A stretch of 64,000 nucleotides of DNA from NCBI GenBank assembly GCA_934229625.1, contig CAKQDU010000006.1, forward strand, positions 1 to 64,000, in the 5' to 3' direction. The notes under the pieces are model-generated. The model was not told where the DNA came from. It ran no database searches and worked only from the letters and a program-made list of their open reading frames with translations. The translations under genes and the position numbers were made by a program. Source of the DNA: an uncultured Alphaproteobacteria bacterium (GTDB lineage Bacteria; Pseudomonadota; Alphaproteobacteria; RF32; CAG-239). Of the stretch, positions 24,162-34,364 are shown piece by piece (within the stretch, counting starts at the first letter, position 1; each line of letters starts with the position of its first letter).

Positions 24162-25280
24162 CTATTTACCCATAGCGCTGGTAATTTGGTCTTGCATATC
24201 AAATGTACCGAATACGGCCCAAGCGATAATACCGGAAACGGCCAGCATGGCGACCATGTTCATAATTTCTGCACGTTGCTCAATCAAATAAACAGACTCT
24301 TCCAGCCACTCGTTAGCAAGTTTATCAAGGGCTTCTTCAAAGTTATCCAATTCGGAATAAATTTTTAAGTCGGTAATAATCTGCTTATCCGGAAATTCGT
24401 GTCCTGCTTTATCCAAAGCTTGTCCCAAGTTGTCACCGTTTTTAATGTGAAACAAAGCTCCGTCTATTTTTTCTTTTAAGTATCTGTTAGAGTCGCGGCG
24501 CAGAGAGGTCAAAGCCACGGAAACAGGCACTCCGCCTTTTACCAAAGCAGACAAAGCCAACAGCCATGTAATACCGGTAAAAATTTTATACAACGACCAC
24601 GGTGGGCAATGGTCTATTTTTACTCTGATTTTGCCTGTCCAATAACCAATCGTAATATAAATTAACAGAGCTACGGCCGGAAAGGCGGCAAAGGCGATAG
24701 GCCAGTTTTCCTGAATCCATTCAGAAAGCTCAATCAAAGTCTTGGCCGTTCCGGTCCAGCGCGTATTCGGCGCTGCATCCAACATCGGCGGCACCATATA
24801 CACACCGATAGCATACAAAATCAAAACTGACATCATCATCAAAAATGACGGATAGGCAATAGCGCTGACAATCGGCCGAATCATACGTGTTGAACCTTCG
24901 GTAACTTTAATAAGGTTTAAAAGCGCGCTTTCCAAATCTGAAACGTCACCAACCGAAAGCATCAATCGTTCACGGCTCGGCGCCCATCCTTTTAAGCAGT
25001 CGGAAAATGGATGACCTTCTTGCAATGCTCGTCCCCAAGAGCTTACGGCAATAGCCATGTAATCTGATGGGTGTTTGCCATCGTCTGACAAGCCGTTATA
25101 AATCATATCAAGCGAGTTCATCAAAGAAAATCGGTTGCGTAACAATGCTGCCAATTTGCGATAAATTTTCAAACGATTCTTGTTTGAAATAGAACACATA
25201 ATTTTTGCATAAGTCGTCAGCCATTTGTTGTTGCTGCGCATGGCTTTGTTAAAAGCACTTTGTTTTTTTACTTCAGGCAT
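24162..25280 (-). CDS. pilR: PilR-type inner-membrane pilus platform protein (T2SF family)
   Basis: This GspF/PilC-family protein (372 aa) is the polytopic platform that works with the PilQ ATPase. There are two T2SF-type halves, with hydrophobic segments near residues 140-165, 195-215 and at the very C-terminus (VAMLAVSGIIAWAVFGTFD). It starts nine bases after the ATPase gene ends and precedes the pilin, the R64 pilQ-pilR-pilS order. Confidence 0.82.
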   Translation of the reverse strand: MPEVKKQSAFNKAMRSNNKWLTTYAKIMCSISNKNRLKIYRKLAALLRNRFSLMNSLDMIYNGLSDDGKHPSDYMAIAVSSWGRALQEGHPFSDCLKGWAPSRERLMLSVGDVSDLESALLNLIKVTEGSTRMIRPIVSAIAYPSFLMMMSVLILYAIGVYMVPPMLDAAPNTRWTGTAKTLIELSEWIQENWPIAFAAFPAVALLIYITIGYWTGKIRVKIDHCPPWSLYKIFTGITWLLALSALVKGGVPVSVALTSLRRDSNRYLKEKIDGALFHIKNGDNLGQALDKAGHEFPDKQIITDLKIYSELDNFEEALDKLANEWLEESVYLIEQRAEIMNMVAMLAVSGIIAWAVFGTFDMQDQITSAMGK

Positions 25281-25289
25281 TATTTACTC

Positions 25290-27056
25290 CTAATAGATAG
25301 GACGCTGGTCTAACAAACCGCACCAACGCTCAATTTCATCCATATCAATATATCCTTTGAGCATGCGTTCAATTGCCGCTTCGCGCAAAGGTCTGCCATC
25401 CAGTTCACTAACCCAATAGTCAATAGCGCTTTTGGTGTCGCCTTGTACCATCAGCTGTAGAAAATGGGCGTCCGGAACAATAATTTCCGGTACAGACATA
25501 CGACCAATAACTCCGCGGTGGTTGCAATATTTACATCCCGGACCGCGCAGATAGGTGTTTTCTATACCATAATCGCCCAGGGCAGTTTTCAAACGTTTAA
25601 ATGATGGGTCGCTCATCCGTTCTTTAACAGAAATTCGGCAATATGGACAGATTTTACGGAACAGACGTTGAGAAATCAACCCCTTCATAATTTCAGGGTC
25701 GCTCAACATATATGGCTGCACACCCATATCGCGCAAACGGGTTATTATTGCCGGAGCCGAGTTGGCGTGTAATGTAGACCACACGCTGTGACCTGACAGA
25801 GCGCCCTTAAACACCAAATCTGCTGCCGAAAGTGAACGAATTTCACCGACCATCATAACATCAGGGTCAGAACGCAATGCTGCCGACAAGGCTTTTGTAA
25901 ATTCCTCATCTTTTTCTTCTTCGGTATTGGCATTGGTCACCGGCATTTGTCTTGCGCCTGGTATCGGATACTCAGGAGGGTCTTCCACGGTAATAACGTT
26001 AATTTCTCCGTTTCTTTCCTGAATAAGTTTAATCATGTTTCGTTGCAGGGTAGTGGATTTTCCGGAGCCTGTCGGACCGGCCACAATGTTCAATCCCACG
26101 GCTGTTGCCCGCAAACGATAAAACAGGTTCAGCTCTCTTTCTCCCAATCCCAAAGATTTTAAGTCGCCGTTTCCGTTAGGATTATCATCGGCATACAGCA
26201 AACGCATAACCAAGTATTGTGAACCGAAAGCGACAGGGTTAAATTGCAAACGAATAGCCAAAACGTTGTGGGGCAGAGTTAATTTTCCGTCAGTACCGCG
26301 CAAAGGTGTTGAACCCAGTTTTTGCGCGCCCTGAAATTCATTTTGAGCATAGTTTGCGTCAGAAATATCTGCTGATGCAAACGCGGCGCGCACAAATGCT
26401 TCTCCCCACTCCTGAGAATATTCAAGCTCACGCTCCATCATACCGTTGACACGGAACATAATCAATGTCGAATCGGCAACAATAACGTGAATATCTGACA
26501 CCTTTTTAGCGGCCGCACGGTTAATAACGCTCAAAAAGTCAATCTGCATCTGGTAATCTACAGATTCCTGAGCGGTCATTTTAATCTGACCTGAGCCTCG
26601 AACCGCATAAGCGTAAATTGCGGCAATTTCTTGCGCTGAAACGTATTTAGGCGTGTGTATGATTAACTTGCGGCGTTTAGCAATTGCCGTAAAGTTCAGA
26701 ACTTGTCCGTCAAAACGGTGGGCTTCGTCAATAAGGTATGTACCATCTGAAAACAGCACCAACATACGTCTTGTTTCGCTGTTTACATTAAGGTCGCCGT
26801 CTTCGGCTGTTAAAACTTTATTGCCGTTTGCAAATAAGGTTTGTAAAAGATTTCCGCTTTCTTGTTTTTCATTTTTGTCTTCTTCAATATCTGAAGACGC
26901 TTTTTTTACCGGAGGAGGCGTCAGAGTGTCCGCCGCTGCGGCTTTAGCTATGGCCACCGGAGAAATTTTTTCAGCAGATGCAGGCTTTGCAGCACCTGAA
27001 TTTACTTGTTCGGTGCTGCTTAAAGTCTGAATCTGTTTTACACTTTCTTCCGTCAT
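25290..27056 (-). CDS. pilQ: PilQ-type pilus assembly ATPase (GspE/PulE family)
   Basis: This cytoplasmic hexameric ATPase drives pilus extension. Visible motifs are Walker A GPTGSGKSTTLQ near residue 324, Asp box VEDPPEYPIPG near 355, Walker B DVMMVGEIRS near 396 and His box STLHAN near 424. A zinc-type pair, CPYC and CKYC, lies near 467 and 508. The first 90 residues are Ala/Lys/Glu-rich and probably disordered, longer than in R64 PilQ. It is within the pilus operon, four bases after the PilP-like gene. Confidence 0.9.
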   Translation of the reverse strand: MTEESVKQIQTLSSTEQVNSGAAKPASAEKISPVAIAKAAAADTLTPPPVKKASSDIEEDKNEKQESGNLLQTLFANGNKVLTAEDGDLNVNSETRRMLVLFSDGTYLIDEAHRFDGQVLNFTAIAKRRKLIIHTPKYVSAQEIAAIYAYAVRGSGQIKMTAQESVDYQMQIDFLSVINRAAAKKVSDIHVIVADSTLIMFRVNGMMERELEYSQEWGEAFVRAAFASADISDANYAQNEFQGAQKLGSTPLRGTDGKLTLPHNVLAIRLQFNPVAFGSQYLVMRLLYADDNPNGNGDLKSLGLGERELNLFYRLRATAVGLNIVAGPTGSGKSTTLQRNMIKLIQERNGEINVITVEDPPEYPIPGARQMPVTNANTEEEKDEEFTKALSAALRSDPDVMMVGEIRSLSAADLVFKGALSGHSVWSTLHANSAPAIITRLRDMGVQPYMLSDPEIMKGLISQRLFRKICPYCRISVKERMSDPSFKRLKTALGDYGIENTYLRGPGCKYCNHRGVIGRMSVPEIIVPDAHFLQLMVQGDTKSAIDYWVSELDGRPLREAAIERMLKGYIDMDEIERWCGLLDQRPIY

Positions 27057-27060
27057 TTTT

Positions 27061-28668
27061 TTATTTTACAAACATTCCCGAACCCAAAGGACCAAGACTT
27101 AGCGTGTTGTTGATGGGTTTACTTGCCTTTTTACCTTTATTCGATGCTGCGGAATTATCTTTTGCGGAAGCTTCGGCAGCCTGATTTCTAGTTGTTCCGG
27201 ATGATGGTATGCTTGCACCTCTAACGTTGCGGACGGCAGAATTATTGTTAATCACGCCTGTGGCCGCCATCGGAGTTTTATCTGCGCCGTTAAACGATTT
27301 TTCCGGCTCATATTCACGTACCGTACCTCCGGTATACAAATAACTTTTTACGCCATTGTTATCAAAAGCGATGTAATTATCGGTAATTGTGGTTACGACT
27401 TCGCCTCCTTTTAACATTGACCCTTCATGCACAATAAAGGTTGTTCCGTCTTTGTTAAGAATTTTAGCGATAATGTCTTTACCTTTTCCGGTAATATCCA
27501 TAATAGCATATTCATTAGACATATCAATAGCATCTTCGTCTATACCCGAAGCAAACGGATTGGCAGCGTTGCCGGATTTTAGCTGTTGCATGGCTTCTTC
27601 TGTTTGCACCACAGATTTTTTCAAGTTACGGATTTGCGATTCTAATGAAGTAATCGAGCGGTCGTGAGCCGATTTTGCCGTATTTGCTTTTTGTAAGGTT
27701 GAAGCTATTTCGCGGCGAATAGCGGCGATTTGCGTTTCAAAATTCTTAATTAAAGTACGGCGTTCATCGCGCAATTGTTTCACCTGATTTTGTAAGTTGG
27801 CATTTTTTTCAACCCATTGCTGATTGGTTACCAGCATTTGATTCATGTATTCATTTAATACTTTGGCTTGACGAACTTTTTCTAATTCTGTTTCAACTTT
27901 CTTTAATTTTTCTTCAGCTTCAGATTCCTGAATTTTACGTTTTGTTTCCTCATTTTTAGCCTGTTCTTCTTCTTTTTTTAGCCGAGCAGCCTCTTCCTGT
28001 CTGGCTTTAATGCGTTGCATGCGCAAGGCTTCAATACGATTGCGGACTTCTTCTCTTTTATATTCAAGGTTCAAAATTGTGGTTTGCTTTTCAATGTCTG
28101 ACATTTGGCTGAATAAGCTGTTATCAACTTTTGAAAGAATTGTGTTGCCAAAGCTTTCAAACGGAGATTTAGGCGCATCGGCAACCGGCGCATCTCCATC
28201 TTCACCATCTACAGAAACATCGCCTTGAGCCGCTGCGACATCAGCTGCGGAAATATTATTTAAACCATTGTCAGGCACGCCGCCAACAGTATTTTGAATG
28301 GTGTTGTTTTGGTCCTCGGCAGCATTGTTTGCTTCATTATCGGCAGGAGCCGGATTTTCAGAATCGGAAACTGGAGCTGCGCCATTATCTGGTTTTTGTT
28401 CTGTTTCCTGAGTATTCTCAGAATTTTCATCTAAACCGAACAAGTCGTCATGTTGTTCTGAATTTTGTTCTGGAACTTGAGTATTCTGAGCTTGAGTATT
28501 ATCAGCAACTGCGTTAACAGCCGCGCCGTCTGCTGCTTGCGGTTGGACATCGGCTTGCGGTTGAGCATCGGCTTGCGCCTGAGCGTATCCGGTTTGACTA
28601 AAAGCCACCATTGCCGTAAACATAAAGGCAATCATGACAACATTTTTTTTCATTAAACTATAGCTCAT
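27061..28668 (-). CDS. pilP: PilP-like periplasmic pilus protein with long coiled coil
   Basis: After a signal peptide (ends VAFSQTGYAQA) comes an Ala/Gln/Asp/Asn-rich stretch, then a long coiled coil (about residues 180-360; EEAARLKKEEEQAKNEETKR), and a small C-terminal domain (IMDITGKGKDIIAKIL; VHEGSMLKGGEVV; YIAFDNNGVKSYLYTGG). That last domain resembles the R64 PilP type. At 535 residues it is several times longer than R64 PilP, so the coiled coil is an addition or a different bridging protein. ATG 28668 with GGGAG upstream overlaps the PilO-like stop by 11 bases. Confidence 0.6.
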   Translation of the reverse strand: MSYSLMKKNVVMIAFMFTAMVAFSQTGYAQAQADAQPQADVQPQAADGAAVNAVADNTQAQNTQVPEQNSEQHDDLFGLDENSENTQETEQKPDNGAAPVSDSENPAPADNEANNAAEDQNNTIQNTVGGVPDNGLNNISAADVAAAQGDVSVDGEDGDAPVADAPKSPFESFGNTILSKVDNSLFSQMSDIEKQTTILNLEYKREEVRNRIEALRMQRIKARQEEAARLKKEEEQAKNEETKRKIQESEAEEKLKKVETELEKVRQAKVLNEYMNQMLVTNQQWVEKNANLQNQVKQLRDERRTLIKNFETQIAAIRREIASTLQKANTAKSAHDRSITSLESQIRNLKKSVVQTEEAMQQLKSGNAANPFASGIDEDAIDMSNEYAIMDITGKGKDIIAKILNKDGTTFIVHEGSMLKGGEVVTTITDNYIAFDNNGVKSYLYTGGTVREYEPEKSFNGADKTPMAATGVINNNSAVRNVRGASIPSSGTTRNQAAEASAKDNSAASNKGKKASKPINNTLSLGPLGSGMFVK

Positions 28669-29902
28669 AAATTTCTCCCTTGTAAGTCCAGGTACCGGTA
28701 TTGATATCATATGTTATTTCTTTAACAGATAAACCTGAAAATTTCATTAACAACTCAACCCAAGTCAGAGGGTCTGTCGTTGATGAGATGTTGAACCCCA
28801 TAATATTATACAGCGTACCGCGCGGTGATGTCCAGCTTGTTTTCTCCATTTGAATTTCTGTATTCAATGTTTGATTTAAGTCGTTTATAATATTTTTTAA
28901 TTCGCGTTCCGTATATTCTGGAGGTGAATTTAATGTAGAAATCTCTCCGATAGGGACCGTGACCATAAAAGTATTGCCATCTTCAGAAATTTCTCTGGAT
29001 GTGAAATTTACTCCTGAAACATTCAGAGCCTGTTCCATCCAAGTTAAACGACCAAGTTCGCGTTTCCAGCTTGTTACTAAACCGCCGTTGTTGCAGGTAA
29101 TACCCTCGATAGACCATCCCGGAGTGACAATTTGCACAACCTTTTTCGTTGCCGTGTAGCATTCACGCATAATATCCACCGGATTTTCAACAGTTTCCCA
29201 GGGTTTTGCCTCCGGAGGTTCGGGAGCAGGCGCGTCAACTTGCTCAACCGGAGCAATAACCGGTGCCTCAGGCGCCGAGAAAAACATACTTTGCAGGGTT
29301 GAATAACCATACCATAAAATAATGGCAAAGCCGACAACCACGGCGCCAAGCATAACCATATCGTTGCTGCCGTTAATCTTTTCAAGCTTAACAACCAAGC
29401 CGCGACCGATTAAAGTAGCAAGAGCATCAGGTTTTGTGTCTTCTATTCCCCAGTCCTGCGGAGCATACAGCACATCCCAGTCCGGAACGGCCAACATGGA
29501 AATAAATTGGTCTTTAGCATCTTTTTCGTTTACAAACAGCGTGTCGCCGTCAGACAAAATAACGTCGTTTCTAAAGCAAATATACCACCACCCCGTATTG
29601 ACTTTGAACACGCCCAAAAATGAGGTGACATTGCCCAGAGCAGTTACTAAAGATATTGCCGCCGAAGGCATGCCGTTAACAAAGCCTTGAGAAGATGCCG
29701 CCAAGCCAAATTGCGATGATTTACCTTTTCGCACAGCATAAAGGTCGGCACCTTCCAGAATATTTTCTGCAGCTTCTTTAACTTCCGGCAACGGGCTGTC
29801 TTCATTGATTAAAGGCTGCCAGAACAAACTGGCTGCATAGGTTGTATCACCTTCGGTAAAGGATGATTTCCATGCTTTTTCTTCTAATAACTCATCAGCC
29901 AC
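28658..29902 (-). CDS. pilO: PilO-type pilus accessory protein
   Basis: Residues 1 to about 180 form a cytoplasmic domain (GMPSAAISLVTALGN; VNTGWWYICFRNDVILSDGD), followed by one membrane helix (MLGAVVVGFAIILWYGYSTL). A Pro/Glu-rich linker and a periplasmic domain with Cys complete it, the R64 PilO layout. It probably links the ATPase/platform complex to PilP and the secretin. It starts 18 bases after the pilN stop and overlaps the next gene. Confidence 0.75.
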   Translation of the reverse strand: MADELLEEKAWKSSFTEGDTTYAASLFWQPLINEDSPLPEVKEAAENILEGADLYAVRKGKSSQFGLAASSQGFVNGMPSAAISLVTALGNVTSFLGVFKVNTGWWYICFRNDVILSDGDTLFVNEKDAKDQFISMLAVPDWDVLYAPQDWGIEDTKPDALATLIGRGLVVKLEKINGSNDMVMLGAVVVGFAIILWYGYSTLQSMFFSAPEAPVIAPVEQVDAPAPEPPEAKPWETVENPVDIMRECYTATKKVVQIVTPGWSIEGITCNNGGLVTSWKRELGRLTWMEQALNVSGVNFTSREISEDGNTFMVTVPIGEISTLNSPPEYTERELKNIINDLNQTLNTEIQMEKTSWTSPRGTLYNIMGFNISSTTDPLTWVELLMKFSGLSVKEITYDINTGTWTYKGEIYEL

Positions 29903-29920
29903 GAGCCTTCTCCTTAAAAG

Positions 29921-31549
29921 CTAGTTCATTCTCGATTCCGGAGACAATGGAGATTCCAACACTACCGGAGTCAACATAATTACTAAGATAGTTCTGTCTT
30001 TTTTGGCACTTTGAGAACCGCCGAGCAAGGTGTTTTTAGGGTTGCCTACGCCTTGTTTGTCGGTTGTGTCCTCAACGCGTTCATAACCTGCCAAAATCAA
30101 AGTTTCACCTGATTTCATGGCAACTTCTTGCGTAAATCCACGGGTTTCGATAACAGGGTTCTGAATATATTCGCTGTCACCGCCGGAATCTTCAGAGCCT
30201 TCGGAATCGCCGCTGTCGGAAGAAGATGAACTTCCGCCGGAAACGCTGACCGCATCCAAAGAAAGTAAATCAGACAATGTCAGATTGAAAAACATCAAGA
30301 TTCTGCCGTGGTCCAAAATACGCGGTAAAACACTCATGGTAAAACCGGTTTCAATTTCTTCTGTTTCAACAGAAATATCATAAGTTCCGGAATCACCGCT
30401 GTTTGTTTTGGTGATTTGTGAAATATAGTTTTGTGTTTTCACAACCTGAATCGGCGCAGGTTTATTGTTCATTGTTGTCACCGTACCGCTGGTTACCAAA
30501 TTAGTTTGTCCCTCTCTTGACAAAGCTTGCATTGCTGCGTCAACACTCCAGCGGCTTGAGCTGATACCCATTGTCAAATCAGAAAGCGGATTATCAATTT
30601 GTCCGGCGGTGTTACCGGTAATCTGCTTAATTGAGCCGCGTTTGTTAAATGTTGCAGACAAATTCAAGCTGTATTGGTCGGAGTTACTGATATTAACCTG
30701 AATAACCTTAACGCTGATGGCAACCTGTTTGGCAACACGTTGGTTTTGTTCGTTAATAAATTTAGCTACGCGCTTAATATCTGTAGGTGTGGCGGTCAAA
30801 GTTATTGTGCCGGCACCTTTATCCATCACCAAATTTGAATCAGATGTAATCATTGAACTGATTGTGCTTTGAATGTTTGCCCACATATCCATTCCGTCCA
30901 CAGAACTGCTCTGCGAAATACTGGACGAGCCGCCGGAGCCGCCGACCGAAACACTCAAAGACGGATTTGTAGGCAAAGAATACAATACAAATGTTTTGGT
31001 AATATATTTATAGAAATAAATTTCATTCTTTTCATATTTCCACCAAATACCGAAACGATTTGAAACTTCGTCCAAAAGTCCGCTGATTGGACCTTTATAG
31101 TTTACAATCATTTTTGTTGAGTCGGTCCATTGAGCGCCGATGTCCTTCATCGCAGGTTCGTTTTTATCCGCGTTTGAAATAGCATTTTCCTCCAGTTCCG
31201 GAGCATAGCGTACGGAAAGAGAAGTAATTTTGTTAATCATACTGCCGATTTCATAGAGCGTAATCGGACGGTTACTGATTAAAGTAATACCGTCTTTTGT
31301 TTCCAGATAAGCCGGAACCGGTTGTCCTTCAAACTCAATATTGCTGGTATCGCCGAGCCATATATCGTTTTTAACCCTTACAACATCGTCTGGAATAGGG
31401 TCTCCCGGAACAGCCGCTTTTTGTTTTAAATCCAGAGCATTTTCGGCTTGTCTTTCCATGCTGGCATCCATTTCCGGAGAAACAGAGCAGGCGACGGTAA
31501 CACCCAATATACCGACAACAGCCAGTTTAAACAAATTAGTCATACGCAT
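29921..31549 (-). CDS. pilN: PilN-type outer-membrane secretin lipoprotein
   Basis: This is the secretin through which the pilus leaves the cell. A lipobox (LGVTVAC) near residue 20 marks a lipoprotein signal. N-terminal secretin domains follow, and the C-terminal secretin core shows ETEEIETGFTMSVLPRILD, FNLTLSDLLSLD and ETRGFTQEVAMKSGETLILAG. A Ser/Gly-rich loop interrupts the core. ATG 31549 has GGAGG seven bases upstream. The start overlaps the TcpQ-like gene by 14 bases. Confidence 0.88.
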   Translation of the reverse strand: MRMTNLFKLAVVGILGVTVACSVSPEMDASMERQAENALDLKQKAAVPGDPIPDDVVRVKNDIWLGDTSNIEFEGQPVPAYLETKDGITLISNRPITLYEIGSMINKITSLSVRYAPELEENAISNADKNEPAMKDIGAQWTDSTKMIVNYKGPISGLLDEVSNRFGIWWKYEKNEIYFYKYITKTFVLYSLPTNPSLSVSVGGSGGSSSISQSSSVDGMDMWANIQSTISSMITSDSNLVMDKGAGTITLTATPTDIKRVAKFINEQNQRVAKQVAISVKVIQVNISNSDQYSLNLSATFNKRGSIKQITGNTAGQIDNPLSDLTMGISSSRWSVDAAMQALSREGQTNLVTSGTVTTMNNKPAPIQVVKTQNYISQITKTNSGDSGTYDISVETEEIETGFTMSVLPRILDHGRILMFFNLTLSDLLSLDAVSVSGGSSSSSDSGDSEGSEDSGGDSEYIQNPVIETRGFTQEVAMKSGETLILAGYERVEDTTDKQGVGNPKNTLLGGSQSAKKDRTILVIMLTPVVLESPLSPESRMN

Positions 31550-32303
31550 TTTCGTCCTCCATAGTTTCAATTACCAAGACGCGGTTGCCTTTATAAAAAG
31601 TGGCTACCGGAGCCGGTCTGGCTCGGGCAAAAGCGCGTACAAGGGCAGACGACACATCAGCAAAGTTACCGCGGAACATTGCGCCTGCGTTTAATGTATA
31701 GTTACGATTGGTTTTCCAAATCAATCTCCAGCCGGATTCTTCGCTCCAAGCCGTTAAAAGCTCTTTCAGGCTCTGACCTTCTTCTGCCAACCAATCTTTG
31801 TTTTGGTCTTCTTCTTCAGATTTTTTTTCTTCTGTTGGTTGCTCGTCATTAGCTTGAGTTTGAGGCTGAGCTTGTGCCTGAATATAAGCGGCGTTACGTC
31901 CGCCCTGTGGATAATTGCCGTTTTGCGCATATGATGCAGCGCCGTCGCGTTCCATAACTTCGGCCTCATAATCCACAACTTCATTATCTATGCTTGGCGG
32001 AACAGCTGCAGATATATTATTTCCGGCGCCGGCTTGCGTAATGCGATGATCTCTAGGTGTACGCTCGCCGTATTTGCGGAAATCCGCCTGAGTTCTGGTA
32101 TAATTGACGCCGGTCGATGGTTCCGGAGCATCTTCACACACGCTGAAACCATCCGGAGTTTCGGTGCAGATTTCACGATATTCCTGTTCGCTGGTGCAAA
32201 TGCCGTTTTCACATTCTTCTTCCAAATAGCTTTTATTGCTGATACAGCCGCTCAGTACAAAAAGGCACAGGAATAAACTTAGACTTGTAAGTTTATTTTT
32301 CAT
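31536..32303 (-). CDS. Lipoprotein with TcpQ-like C-terminal domain
   Basis: The lipobox is LSGC near residue 20. A Cys-containing N-terminal segment and a Gln/Glu-rich linker lead to a C-terminal domain from about residue 165 (QSLKELLTAWSEESGWRLIW; FRGNFADVSSALVRAF). That domain has the pattern of toxin-coregulated-pilus protein Q and of the end of R64 PilL. Such proteins help the secretin to assemble. ATG 32303 is chosen with AAAGAAAT upstream. It immediately precedes the secretin gene. Confidence 0.7.
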   Translation of the reverse strand: MKNKLTSLSLFLCLFVLSGCISNKSYLEEECENGICTSEQEYREICTETPDGFSVCEDAPEPSTGVNYTRTQADFRKYGERTPRDHRITQAGAGNNISAAVPPSIDNEVVDYEAEVMERDGAASYAQNGNYPQGGRNAAYIQAQAQPQTQANDEQPTEEKKSEEEDQNKDWLAEEGQSLKELLTAWSEESGWRLIWKTNRNYTLNAGAMFRGNFADVSSALVRAFARARPAPVATFYKGNRVLVIETMEDENAYD

Positions 32304-32375
32304 TATATTTCTTTCAAAGTTGTATCTCATCGTCTATCCTATAATACAGGTTGAAATCAAAATAGCAAGCAGAAG

Positions 32376-34013
32376 TTAATACCACGGATTGTATGCCTTT
32401 TTGTGGGCTTTATTCGCATCTTCTTCGCTGGCGTATCTAACATTCCTAATAATAAAAGAGTTTGGCTCTCTATCGGTAAAAATTATGTTAATTTTGTTAT
32501 AATCAACACCATTATTTATCAAAATTGAGTATAAAAGGTTCAAGCGTTTTTGCTGCAACTCGTACGAACCTGAACCGTCAATTCGGATTTCTATAAAAAC
32601 ATCATCGTTTTTAACGGCATTATCTGAAAAAGCGCGCAGCCATTCCAGAGTTTGCCCCGAAATCTCTGCTCGGTTAGGCTGAAAAGCAAGTTTCAGCTCA
32701 GACGGAGCAATGCCGGAGTTGTCTTTTTTGCCTAAGCCTAAAAGCTTACTGAACGCGGAATTTTCCGAAGCTGAATTATTTTGCTCATCCTTTCCGCTAT
32801 CGCTGCTTTTATTTTTTGCCGAAGATGAAAACCATGCGGCAATGCTGTCTGTCAGACTTGTGGTAGAAGATGTGTTTTCGGTTTGTGCCGGTTTTTCGGC
32901 TTTTGGCGGCATTGGTGTAATGCCTGCATCTTTAATCGTTGTCTGATTGATTGTCTTTTCCGGTTCATCATCGTGAGCCGAGGTGTCTGCGCTCAATTCA
33001 CCATTTTGCAGCAGTTTTTTGCTCAGTTTTTTATTTTCTTCCGAATAAGAAAGCTGTGGTGTTAAATTTTCATCGTTTGCAATATCTTCCGGAATAGGGA
33101 TTAAAATGTTTTTCATCATTTTATAGGCAACTTTTTTTTCATTATCCGAGTTTACTGCCTCCGGAGCTTTCAAGCCTGCATCTGCTTTCTGTACTTCAGG
33201 TGAATTTGTAACGGCATCCAGCTTATTTTTCTGGATATGTTCGTTTCCGGCGGTGGCCACAACCCAGGGGTCTGTATAATCTGGCTGTGCAGATTTTTCC
33301 TTTGCCGAAAAATTATCCAGACTTGCCGTTGCCATTTTATTCTGAGTCCCCAGATTTTGCATGCGGACATTATTTGAAGCCAACGCTACCTGACTGTCAT
33401 CAGCTTCATTTGAAATTTTCACATTTTGTTTAGGCGTTTCAAAATTATGAATCAACGGAATGCTGAAAACTTTAGCTTCTGAGGCGTCGGCAATTTCCAA
33501 TACTTCTTCGTTTTCGGCATTGGCTGTTTCTATATTTTTATCAGATATTATTGATTCGTTTTCTGTTTTTTCGGCTGATTCCGGAATTATGTCTTTTTTC
33601 AGCGCAATGGTTTGAGGCTCTTTTTCGGTAATGTCAAAATCATCATCATCCGGAGCATACAAAACATCGCTGCTGTTTTCAGCGTTTTTTTCCGCTGGAG
33701 AAACAACCGGTTCGGCTTCTGCCGTAATAATTTCCGGAACTTCATCCTTTATGGTGTTTTCTGCTGTGACATAATCTTGGTTAATTTGGTCTGTGGCCGA
33801 TTTGTTTATCTCATTAAATTTTTCTATAATCGGGTTGTTTTCTTCATTATTGGCAAACAAATCAATGTTTTTTGTTTCCAGATTGGCAAAATTTGATGAT
33901 TCATCAATGCTTTTTTCTGTCGGCAGCAACAAATACACCTTAGCCGCCGCAAAAACCGCAGCTAATGAAAATAAGAAGCTTCCAACAAAGCATTTCCAAC
34001 CAAATCTTGGCAT
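32376..34013 (-). CDS. Membrane-anchored protein with OmpA-like C-terminal domain
   Basis: One N-terminal membrane helix (FLFSLAAVFAAAKVYLLLP, about residues 12-30) is followed by some 390 residues rich in Glu, Asp, Asn, Ala and Lys, probably disordered. The final 120 residues (LKLAFQPNRAEISGQTLEWL; IEIRIDGSGSYELQQKRLNL) resemble an OmpA/MotB peptidoglycan-binding fold. It is the first gene of the minus-strand pilus operon and could fix the machine to the cell wall. ATG 34013 has AAGGG upstream. No R64 counterpart is known to me. Confidence 0.65.
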   Translation of the reverse strand: MPRFGWKCFVGSFLFSLAAVFAAAKVYLLLPTEKSIDESSNFANLETKNIDLFANNEENNPIIEKFNEINKSATDQINQDYVTAENTIKDEVPEIITAEAEPVVSPAEKNAENSSDVLYAPDDDDFDITEKEPQTIALKKDIIPESAEKTENESIISDKNIETANAENEEVLEIADASEAKVFSIPLIHNFETPKQNVKISNEADDSQVALASNNVRMQNLGTQNKMATASLDNFSAKEKSAQPDYTDPWVVATAGNEHIQKNKLDAVTNSPEVQKADAGLKAPEAVNSDNEKKVAYKMMKNILIPIPEDIANDENLTPQLSYSEENKKLSKKLLQNGELSADTSAHDDEPEKTINQTTIKDAGITPMPPKAEKPAQTENTSSTTSLTDSIAAWFSSSAKNKSSDSGKDEQNNSASENSAFSKLLGLGKKDNSGIAPSELKLAFQPNRAEISGQTLEWLRAFSDNAVKNDDVFIEIRIDGSGSYELQQKRLNLLYSILINNGVDYNKINIIFTDREPNSFIIRNVRYASEEDANKAHKKAYNPWY

Positions 34014-34364
34014 ATTCAAACCCTTAAATGCAGGAATCCGCATACGCCAAAGGCATACGGACACCCGTCTTGTCGGCAGAATACAACGAATTTTATTAAA
34101 ATAGAGTTAATAGGGCAGAACAAAGTAAAATAATGTATTACCAATAGATTGGCGGCGGATAATATGTGTTTTTTTTGTTATCAAAATATTTACTTTTTGG
34201 TGGTAGAAAAAAGCTGTTTAAATGATTTTATAAATATGAATTTTTTGTGACACGGCGTTTTGTGTAATAAAAACAAATAGTTGCATAACATCAAAAAGGC
34301 TGGAAATATTTACAAAAATACGTTATTATAAAATTGTATATAATTCTACTTAAGGAGAACTAAA
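34014..34364. promoter_or_regulatory. Divergent control region between pilus and secretion operons
   Basis: This AT-rich gap separates the two opposite operons. For the plus strand, an extended -10 (TG-TA-TATAAT; TATAAT at 34339-34344) lies just upstream of AAGGAGA and ATG 34365; a -35 is not clear, suggesting an activator. For the minus strand, a weak TTGTTC/TTTAAT pair near 34086-34116 is possible. An imperfect hairpin with GCC AAA GGC at its tip lies near 34038-34060. No small gene is seen. Confidence 0.45.
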
